A stretch of 7,099 nucleotides of DNA from NCBI GenBank assembly GCA_902771745.1, contig CACXYG010000069.1:1-7099 (forward strand). Direction: 5' to 3'. The stretch's first letter is position 1. Every line of letters begins with the position of its first letter. The position numbers and the translations under genes are program-made. The notes beneath the pieces are model-generated. The model was not told the origin of the DNA, made no database searches, and worked only from the letters and a program-made list of their open reading frames with translations. Shown here one piece after another: positions 1-4,828 of this stretch. This DNA is from an uncultured Erysipelotrichaceae bacterium (GTDB lineage: Bacteria; Bacillota_I; Bacilli_A; RFN20; CAG-288).

Positions 1-669
1 AGAACATTAACACTGGCAAAGGAAGTATGTCTGGCACCACCAGAATCAAATGGTGAGATTCTCACCAGACGGTGAACACCATTCTCACTTCTCAAGTTAC
101 CATAGGCGTTTTTACCCTCGACAATCATAGTCGCACTAGAGATACCAGCTTCTTCACCAGGTAGGATATCCGCAATGCGATATTTAAACCCGGCTTGTTC
201 ACAATAACGCTGGTACATTCTTAAAAGCATACTGGCCCAATCGTGAGCCTCGGTACCACCAGCACCTGGATGGAATTCCACAATGGCGTTGTTGCTATCA
301 TATTTACCGGAGTAGAAAATCTTCTTTTGGAACTTGTCAAAATCTTTATTTAAGGAAGAAAGTTGTAAATCAGCATCATCAAAGATATCTTGGTCCATTT
401 CTAACTTTAGGAACTCAAGAGATTCTTTGATAGAAGCTAAACGTTTTAAATAATCTTCAATGGCGTTGATCTTATCGTTGACGTCAGCGATTTCCTTATT
501 GATTTCTTTGGCAAGAGCTGGATTCTTCCAGAATTCCGGATTCTCTGTCTTTTTGGACAGTTCCTCTCCGCGTTCTTTCAGTGCAGGGATGTCAAAGACA
601 GCCTTGCAAGTCAAGAATCTGTTCGCTGAGAGAAGAATAGAGATTGTTCAATTCGAATAATTCTTTCAT
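1..669 (-). CDS. prfB: Peptide chain release factor 2 (RF2), N-terminal 222 residues, cut by the window edge, with programmed frameshift
   Basis: RF2 recognises the stop codons UGA and UAA on the ribosome and triggers release of the finished protein. The start is ATG at 669-667, 9 nt after AAAGGAG. Reading runs 25 codons to an in-frame TGA (594-592). After a +1 shift it continues without a stop to base 1. The helical N-terminal domain (about residues 1-120) is followed by the release-factor core with HPGAGGTEA. The stop-codon-reading tripeptide SPF falls at residues 205-207 (bases 48-56), the place known for E. coli RF2, followed by the typical FDS...RHTSFAS stretch. The GGQ catalytic loop and the rest (family length about 365) lie beyond the edge. 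It sits 55 bp behind secA, the usual Firmicutes order, so co-transcription is likely. The TGA is a regulatory device, not damage. Identification is very secure. Confidence 0.96.
591..605 (-). promoter_or_regulatory. prfB: Programmed +1 ribosomal frameshift site of prfB
   Basis: On the minus strand the sequence reads AAGG CTGT CTT TGA C. The slippery CTT is codon 25 and TGA is codon 26, the same codon number as in E. coli prfB. Slipping one base turns CTT TGA C into CTT GAC, and the RF2 frame continues. An internal Shine-Dalgarno-like element normally helps the slip. Here only AAGG (605-602) is visible, weaker than the AGGGGG of E. coli. In known systems low RF2 favours slippage, so RF2 limits its own synthesis. 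Confidence 0.93.
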
Positions 670-678
670 TGGTCGGCA

Positions 679-685
679 CTCCTTT
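679..685 (-). promoter_or_regulatory. Ribosome binding site of prfB
   Basis: AAAGGAG on the minus strand, 9 nt before the ATG at 669. It fixes the prfB start and shows independent translation initiation behind secA. Confidence 0.85.
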
Positions 686-712
686 ATATAACTATTTTAT
701 GAGTATAAACGG

Positions 713-744
713 CAACTGCCAAGATTACATAATCTTGGCAGTTG
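713..744 (-). repeat. Perfect 15-bp inverted repeat across the secA stop codon
   Basis: The arms CAACTGCCAAGATTA (713-727) and TAATCTTGGCAGTTG (730-744) are perfect complements separated by two bases, so a stem of 13-15 bp is expected. The secA TAA (725-727) lies inside it, and the upstream arm on the mRNA encodes the last secA codons. No run of U follows on either strand (minus strand continues CCGTTTATACTC), so it is not a canonical terminator. Located between secA and the prfB ribosome binding site, it could act as a partial terminator, a processing site or a 3'-end protector. Which of these applies cannot be read from the sequence. Confidence 0.85.
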
Positions 745-3226
745 GGTTGGATCTATCGATACCGTCATCATCCGGAGTGATGTTGGAAACAGTGTCCGGA
801 TTGAATTTGACCTTATCAGCATTTGGCGCTGAGGTAGCAGTCTGGTTGATTGGAGCGCGCTGAATGTTCTGATTGACGGCTTGTGTATTAGGTCTGAAAG
901 CGACATGTAATAAGGTACGGACAACATCACTAGAGATGACGTTGTTCATGGTATCAAACATACCGAAACCTTCATTGGTATAAGCCTGAAGAGGATCTGT
1001 CTGGGCATAGGATCTAAGCCAGATAGCATCTCTGAGTTTGGACATCTGGTCGATGTGCTTGGTCCATCTTCTATCGATACAATCGAGAGTGACGGTCTTT
1101 TCAGCGAAGTTTCTCATCTCTTCCGTCCAGTCCTTGGAGTGCTCTTTATAAGCTCTCTGTAATCTGGCGGAGAGTAAGTCGATAGCATCAGCAAGAGTAG
1201 CACCATCGAAAGCTTCGGCTGGGCAGATGGCTGGATCGACACTTAAGTCCTTGACCATGGTTGCCTGTAATTTCTTACCATCAACAACCGTTTCCTGGTC
1301 TTTGACATAGGTAGCCTGCTTGGAGATAGCCTTAGCGGCAGTATCGAAGTAGTTTGGAATGGTATCGGTGACAGACTTGGAGTATAAGATGTGATCTCTT
1401 CTTTCGTACATGATCTTTCTTTGACGGGAAAGAACATCATCGTAGTTGAGAAGCTGTTTACGAGTATCAAAGTTCTGGCCTTCGACTCTCTTCTGAGCAG
1501 AAGTGATGGCGTTAGACATCATTCTGGATTCAAAGGCTTCATCACCTAACTTTTCATATAAGTTCTTGGTGGACTGTGGAGCAAAACGGATGAAGAGTTC
1601 ATCCTGTAAGGAAACGTAGAATCTGGAGTAACCTGGATCACCCTGACGGCCAGAACGACCCTTTAACTGGTTATCGATACGTCTGGATTCATTTCTTTCG
1701 GTAGCAAGAACAGCAAGACCACCGATTTCCTTGACGCCTTCACCAAGTTTAATATCGGTACCTCTACCAGCCATGTTGGTGGCGATGGTGACAGCACCCT
1801 TCTGACCAGCATCGGCGATGATGGCAGCTTCACGAGCGTGGTTCTTAGCGTTCAAGACTTCATGTGGAATCTCTAACTTATTAAGAAGGTTATCGACGAT
1901 TTCAGATTTTTCGACAGATGGAGTACCAATCAAGATTGGCTGACCCTTTTCATGTCTGACCTTAACTTCTTCAGCTAAAGCTTCATATTTGGCCTTTTCA
2001 GAACCGAAGATCAAATCTCTATCATCGATACGCTGGATTGGACGGTTGGTTGGGATGGTGATAACACGCATGTTATAAACCTTACGGAATTCTTCTTCCT
2101 CGGTCTTAGCAGTACCAGTCATACCGGCAAGTTTATCATATAAACGGAAGAAGTTCTGATAGGTGATGGTGGCAAGAGTAACAGTTTCTGGTTTGATTTC
2201 AACATGTTCCTTAGCCTGTAAGGCCTGCTGTAAACCATCAGAGTATTCTCTACCAGCCATGACACGACCGGTGAAACCATCGATCAATAAGATTTCGTTG
2301 TCACCAACCATGTACTCGATATCACGCTTCATGATGTAGTTGGCCTTTAAAGCCTGGGTGATACGGTGCGTCAAATCAGCCCATTGAGCATCATATAAGT
2401 TATCGATAGAGAACATTCTTTCAACAAGAGCGACACCCTTATCGGTTAAAGAAGCAACCTTCTTTTCAACATCGATGGTATAATCTCTATCTTTTCTCAT
2501 CATCTTACAGACACGGTCCGCAGTGACATAGGAGGAAGCGGTGATGCCGCTACCACCAGAGATGATAAGAGGCGTTCTGGATTCATCGATCAAAATAGAG
2601 TCGGCTTCATCGACGATAGCGTAGTTCAAGCCGCGTAAAACTCTGTTCTGAACAGACTTAGCCATGTTATCTCTCAAGTAGTCGAAACCGACTTCAGAGT
2701 TAGTAGTATAAGTAATATCGCACTTATAGGCTTCCTGTTTCTGCTGCGTGGATTTTTCTCTTAAGTTGACACCAACGGTCAAACCTAAGAAACGATAAAT
2801 GTTACCCATCCAGTCAGCGTCACGACTTGCTAAGTATTCGTTGACAGTGACGACATGGACACCTTTACCGGTTAAACCATTTAAGTAGACAGCCATAGTA
2901 GCGGTTAAGGTCTTACCTTCACCGGTTCTCATTTCGGCGACGTCACCTTCGTTTAAGACGGTGGAACCGAAAACCTGAACTGGGTATGGGAATTGGCCTA
3001 AGACACGTCTACCAGCTTCTCTGGCAGTAGCGAAAGCTTCAGGAAGAATATCATCGACGGTCTGACCATCGGCTAATTTCTTTCTGAGGTAAGGGGTCAT
3101 CATCTTCAACTGATCATCAGTGAATTTGGAATAGGCCTCTTCGTACTGGAAAACCCTTTTTGCCTTCTTTTCAATCTTCTTGAAAGAACGGGCGTCGATA
3201 CGGAATAATTTATCGAGAAAACTCAT
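725..3226 (-). CDS. secA: Protein translocase motor ATPase SecA (833 aa)
   Basis: SecA is the cytoplasmic ATPase that pushes unfolded preproteins through the SecYEG channel. Visible motifs: Walker A MRTGEGKT at 99-106, DEAD box at 206-209, SRTPLIISG at 216-224 leading into the preprotein cross-linking domain, TGTAKTE at 370-376, the second helicase half with GTPSVEKSE (434-442), LNAKNH (458-463), TNMAGRGTDI (483-492) and QLKGRSGRQGDPG (520-532), then the helical scaffold with LRSYAQTDP at 737-745. I chose ATG at 3226 because AAGGAG (3238-3233) lies 6 nt upstream and MSFLDKLF fits SecA N-termini. A GTG five codons earlier would overlap that site. The C-terminus is an Asn/Pro/Asp-rich tail without the CxC...CC zinc-binding motif that most full-length SecA proteins carry. 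It probably forms an operon with prfB downstream. Length is near the B. subtilis protein (841 aa). Confidence 0.97.
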   Translation of the reverse strand: MSFLDKLFRIDARSFKKIEKKAKRVFQYEEAYSKFTDDQLKMMTPYLRKKLADGQTVDDILPEAFATAREAGRRVLGQFPYPVQVFGSTVLNEGDVAEMRTGEGKTLTATMAVYLNGLTGKGVHVVTVNEYLASRDADWMGNIYRFLGLTVGVNLREKSTQQKQEAYKCDITYTTNSEVGFDYLRDNMAKSVQNRVLRGLNYAIVDEADSILIDESRTPLIISGGSGITASSYVTADRVCKMMRKDRDYTIDVEKKVASLTDKGVALVERMFSIDNLYDAQWADLTHRITQALKANYIMKRDIEYMVGDNEILLIDGFTGRVMAGREYSDGLQQALQAKEHVEIKPETVTLATITYQNFFRLYDKLAGMTGTAKTEEEEFRKVYNMRVITIPTNRPIQRIDDRDLIFGSEKAKYEALAEEVKVRHEKGQPILIGTPSVEKSEIVDNLLNKLEIPHEVLNAKNHAREAAIIADAGQKGAVTIATNMAGRGTDIKLGEGVKEIGGLAVLATERNESRRIDNQLKGRSGRQGDPGYSRFYVSLQDELFIRFAPQSTKNLYEKLGDEAFESRMMSNAITSAQKRVEGQNFDTRKQLLNYDDVLSRQRKIMYERRDHILYSKSVTDTIPNYFDTAAKAISKQATYVKDQETVVDGKKLQATMVKDLSVDPAICPAEAFDGATLADAIDLLSARLQRAYKEHSKDWTEEMRNFAEKTVTLDCIDRRWTKHIDQMSKLRDAIWLRSYAQTDPLQAYTNEGFGMFDTMNNVISSDVVRTLLHVAFRPNTQAVNQNIQRAPINQTATSAPNADKVKFNPDTVSNITPDDDGIDRSNPTAKIM

Positions 3227-3232
3227 ATTGTT

Positions 3233-3238
3233 CTCCTT
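3233..3238 (-). promoter_or_regulatory. Ribosome binding site of secA
   Basis: AAGGAG on the minus strand, 6 nt before the ATG at 3226. It decides the start in favour of this ATG over the in-frame GTG at 3241-3239. Confidence 0.88.
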
Positions 3239-3243
3239 CACTT

Positions 3244-3307
3244 GAGATTTGATAGCACACTGAGATTCCTACCTTTGGGTATCGAAAACCCTAAAGCGCA
3301 AAATCTC
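3244..3307 (-). promoter_or_regulatory. Possible structured 5' leader of secA
   Basis: On the minus strand GAGATT (3307-3302) can pair with AATCTC (3267-3262). It encloses an inner stem of CTTT-A-GGGT (3296-3288) with ACCCAAAG (3280-3273), 8 bp with one bulged A. A second AAATCTC copy (3250-3244), 5 nt before the AAGGAG site, can pair with the same GAGATTT instead. This is a hand-drawn fold. Whether the whole element is transcribed depends on which promoter is used. It matches no riboswitch class I know. Confidence 0.35.
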
Positions 3308-3308
3308 G

Positions 3309-3344
3309 CTTATAAAACTATATCATTTTTCAGCCAAAACACAA
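3309..3344 (-). promoter_or_regulatory. Candidate sigma-A promoter(s) of secA
   Basis: Two overlapping minus-strand candidates are visible. One is TTGGCT (3337-3332), a 17-nt spacer and TATAAG (3314-3309). The other is TTGTGT (3344-3339), a 16-nt spacer and TATAGT (3322-3317). Either would give a leader of about 75-85 nt. The region is AT-rich, so chance matches are a real risk. Confidence 0.4.
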
Positions 3345-3348
3345 ATAT

Positions 3349-3366
3349 TTAAATATATATATTTAA
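3349..3366. repeat. 18-bp AT-only palindrome
   Basis: A perfect palindrome TTAAATATATATATTTAA in the middle of the divergent region, just upstream of the secA promoter candidates. It could be an UP-element-like, operator or DNA-bending segment, or low-complexity AT sequence only. Confidence 0.5.
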
Positions 3367-3491
3367 TAATACCTGCATATTTTTTGACTAAAACCATTAT
3401 GAGATGCAGCCGTTTTCATTCTTTTCCTTTGTAACAACACTAAATAATTGTGTCAAAAAAATAAATATATTTTCTAAAACAAAGAAAAACT

Positions 3492-3520
3492 TTGCGTTGA
3501 TACAAGCTGTTTTTTAAAAT
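3492..3520 (+). promoter_or_regulatory. Candidate promoter of the first lipoprotein gene
   Basis: TTGCGT (3492-3497), 17-nt spacer, TAAAAT (3515-3520). The predicted transcript start is near 3527, giving a leader of roughly 29 nt. The -10 is good and the -35 weak. Confidence 0.45.
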
Positions 3521-3534
3521 GATGTTAGATTCAT

Positions 3535-3550
3535 GGAAGGAGCAAAAGGA
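3535..3550 (+). promoter_or_regulatory. Ribosome binding region of the first lipoprotein gene
   Basis: GGAAGGAG (3535-3542) is a strong match but lies 13 nt before the ATG at 3556. A second, weaker AAAAGGA (3544-3550) lies 5 nt before it. The segment aligns with the leader of the second lipoprotein gene, so the duplication covers it too. Confidence 0.6.
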
Positions 3551-3555
3551 TTCTC

Positions 3556-4011
3556 ATGAAGAAAGTATTACGTTCATTTGCAGCACTCGCTGTCACTGCT
3601 TTAACTTTAACTTCTTGTTTAAGCAAGACTACTTATGCGGAATTCAAAGAAAAAGCCGACGAAGCCTATAAGGTATTAGCAGAGTACACCACTGTCAAAT
3701 TCTCTGGCAAGTATACATATTCTGGTGCCACTGTTGATATGACGGATGTCACCTTCACTCAGGTTGGTGCTAACGTCATCTATACACCAGCGGAAGGAAC
3801 TTCCATTGCACAGGCTGCTTTAGGCACTTTCTTAGTGGAAAACACCGCCAACACTGTTGTTGAAAATTCTTCCTTAAATTACTATGTCGGTGGTGGTTTC
3901 AAAATCGAGAATACAGAAAACACCAAACAGTACACCGAGTGGAATGAGTATGGTTTGTTAACTGCCATCAGCAATGGCACAAATACCATCAAAGCCACTT
4001 GGTCTAAATAA
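3556..4011 (+). CDS. Putative lipoprotein of unknown family, copy 1 (151 aa)
   Basis: I do not recognise a named family. The N-terminus is a lipoprotein signal peptide: MKKVLR, a hydrophobic stretch (about 7-18) and the lipobox LTSC at 18-21, so Cys21 should be lipidated and the protein anchored to the outer face of the membrane. The mature part (131 aa) is rich in Thr, Asn, Ser and Tyr, with no transmembrane helix after the signal. Near the end are NYYVGGGFK (108-116) and WNEYG (129-133), both shared with the paralogue immediately downstream. By ungapped hand count the two agree at 82 of 151 positions, but at only 2 of 30 in residues 71-100. The alternation of polar and aromatic residues suggests a small beta-rich domain (inference). 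It has its own candidate promoter and no clear terminator before the next copy. Confidence 0.88.
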   Translation: MKKVLRSFAALAVTALTLTSCLSKTTYAEFKEKADEAYKVLAEYTTVKFSGKYTYSGATVDMTDVTFTQVGANVIYTPAEGTSIAQAALGTFLVENTANTVVENSSLNYYVGGGFKIENTENTKQYTEWNEYGLLTAISNGTNTIKATWSK

Positions 4012-4184
4012 TCGTTGTTAACACTTATACCTTATATTGAGTTCATAGTTACATATCGATAGTAATTAAGCCTGTTTTTCAAGTATATTTAATACTTAAG
4101 CCAAGTTTTACTGACGAGTTTTGGTACAAAATTATATTTTTGTTTTGAAAGCAATAAATATTAGACAAAATTCTACAAAAAAGT
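4012..4184. other. AT-rich spacer between the two lipoprotein genes
   Basis: No gene or canonical terminator is visible after copy 1. The heptamer TTAAGCC occurs twice (4066-4072 and 4096-4102). A weak 6-bp hairpin AAGTAT / ATACTT (4081-4097, 5-nt loop) lies between and over them without a following T run. Confidence 0.5.
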
Positions 4185-4213
4185 TTGAATTAGGCTTTCA
4201 TTCTTTCTACAAT
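4185..4213 (+). promoter_or_regulatory. Candidate promoter of the second lipoprotein gene
   Basis: TTGAAT (4185-4190), 17-nt spacer, TACAAT (4208-4213). This is the best sigma-A-type match in the window. It predicts a start near 4220 and a leader of about 69 nt, so copy 2 is probably expressed separately from copy 1. Confidence 0.6.
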
Positions 4214-4214
4214 G

Positions 4215-4253
4215 ATAAGTGATATACATAAAGAGAGACTTATGTCCTCTTAT
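4215..4253 (+). promoter_or_regulatory. Possible hairpin in the leader of the second lipoprotein gene
   Basis: ACATAA (4226-4231) pairs with TTATGT (4240-4245) around an 8-nt loop, and outside it ATAAG (4215-4219) can pair with CTTAT (4249-4253). It lies between the promoter and the AAAGGGG site. It is AT-rich and so of modest stability. If transcription starts near 4220, the outer arm is not in the RNA. Confidence 0.3.
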
Positions 4254-4266
4254 TGAACTATTCATG

Positions 4267-4273
4267 AAAGGGG
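4267..4273 (+). promoter_or_regulatory. Ribosome binding site of the second lipoprotein gene, unusually distant
   Basis: AAAGGGG lies 15 nt before the ATG at 4289, longer than the usual 5-10 nt. No nearer purine-rich match and no nearer in-frame start exist. The signal peptide beginning at 4289 fixes the start. Confidence 0.55.
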
Positions 4274-4288
4274 TAAAAAAGAATTATC

Positions 4289-4744
4289 ATGAAAAAAGTT
4301 TTCCGTAGTTTCGCCGCTTTAGCCGTTTCCGTTTTAACTTTAACTTCCTGCTTAAGCAAGACCACCTTCGCTGAATTCCAGACTGCCGCCAAAGAAGCCG
4401 CTAACAAAGAAGCCAACTACACCAAGGTTTCCTTCTCCGGTAAAATCAAGAGCTCTGGTATGACCATCGAAATGGATGGTGTTGGCTTCGAATTAAAGGA
4501 TGATAAATGGACTGCCACTGATAAGACTGAAGCTGTCAATGGTGCTGTCGGTTTAGTTCTCATCGCTACAACTGTCTGGACTGTTGCTGTTACTGAAAAC
4601 ACTTCCTATAATTACTACATCGGTGGTGGTTTCAAGGTTGAAAACGCTGAAAACACTAAGGAATATGACGAATGGAATGAATATGGTTATTTGATCGCCA
4701 CTTCCGACGGTACCAACACTCTCAAGGCCTCTTGGTCCAAGTAA
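4289..4744 (+). CDS. Putative lipoprotein of unknown family, copy 2 (151 aa)
   Basis: Tandem paralogue of the gene ending at 4011, with exactly the same length. The signal peptide is nearly identical (26 of the first 30 residues), with lipobox LTSC at 18-21 and predicted lipid anchor Cys21. The C-terminal block also matches (34 of 47 residues from 105 on), with NYYIGGGFK (108-116) and WNEYG (129-133). The core differs: residues 85-101 form a hydrophobic Gly/Val/Leu/Thr stretch ending in TVWTVAV, absent from copy 1. Third codon positions differ widely even where the protein is conserved, so the duplication is old and not a recent copy or assembly artefact. The gene has its own promoter and ends in a strong terminator, so it is likely a single-gene transcript. 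Function unknown. A surface, adhesion or sensing role is possible but nothing in the sequence proves it. Confidence 0.88.
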   Translation: MKKVFRSFAALAVSVLTLTSCLSKTTFAEFQTAAKEAANKEANYTKVSFSGKIKSSGMTIEMDGVGFELKDDKWTATDKTEAVNGAVGLVLIATTVWTVAVTENTSYNYYIGGGFKVENAENTKEYDEWNEYGYLIATSDGTNTLKASWSK

Positions 4745-4760
4745 TCCAAGTTGATTTATC

Positions 4761-4794
4761 ACTTCCTCGGTTCGTCCGAGGAAGTTTTTATTTT
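4761..4794 (+). terminator. Rho-independent terminator after the second lipoprotein gene
   Basis: The stem ACTTCCTCGG (4761-4770) / CCGAGGAAGT (4776-4785) is a perfect 10 bp with a 5-nt loop TTCGT, followed by TTTTATTTT. It starts 16 nt after the TAA at 4742-4744. This is a textbook terminator and separates the lipoprotein transcript from the glucosidase gene. Confidence 0.93.
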
Positions 4795-4806
4795 CTCTTT
4801 CTTACT

Positions 4807-4819
4807 AGAGGGGTACAAT
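4807..4819 (+). promoter_or_regulatory. Start region of the glucosidase gene: distant ribosome binding site overlapping a -10-like hexamer
   Basis: AGAGGGG (4807-4813) is the only Shine-Dalgarno candidate, 15 nt before the ATG at 4829. Directly after it comes TACAAT (4814-4819), a good -10 hexamer without a convincing -35 at 17 nt. If that -10 is real, the mRNA would start close to the ATG and lack the AGAGGGG. If the ribosome site is real, the promoter must lie upstream of or within the terminator. The sequence does not settle this. Confidence 0.4.
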
Positions 4820-4828
4820 AAACATAAT

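Larger units (their letters stand above)
3227..3555. other. Divergent intergenic region between secA and the first lipoprotein gene
   Basis: These 329 bp hold no convincing gene on either strand. They are very AT-rich in the centre. The left third is the secA leader and candidate promoter (minus strand), the centre holds an AT palindrome, and the right end has the candidate promoter and ribosome binding site of the first lipoprotein gene (plus strand). The stretch from about 3367 to 3491 shows nothing I can assign. Confidence 0.7.

Noticed and set aside
592..594. In-frame TGA in prfB as evidence of a pseudogene
   Set aside because: Its position at codon 26 and the CTT TGA C context match the well-known programmed frameshift, and the shifted frame is intact.
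460..660. Plus-strand frame of 66 codons over the prfB start
   Set aside because: It lies antisense to well-supported prfB coding sequence, has no ribosome site and makes no recognisable protein.
713..744. Inverted repeat as a classical rho-independent terminator of secA
   Set aside because: No T run follows on either strand, so only the inverted repeat itself is claimed.
669..930. Short frames on both strands over the secA 3' end
   Set aside because: They are shadows of secA and the intergenic hairpin, with no supporting start signals.
3227..3241. GTG start of secA five codons upstream
   Set aside because: The GTG overlaps the AAGGAG ribosome site that serves the ATG at 3226, and the extra residues do not resemble SecA N-termini.
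4081..4102. Hairpin AAGTAT / ATACTT as terminator of the first lipoprotein gene
   Set aside because: The stem has only 6 AT-rich base pairs and no T run follows.
4417..4762. Minus-strand frames of 61 and 69 codons inside the second lipoprotein gene
   Set aside because: They are antisense to a supported gene, and one begins within the terminator.
4751..4828. Upstream TTG start for the glucosidase
   Set aside because: The extension would translate the terminator hairpin and T run, and family members begin close to the ATG at 4829.
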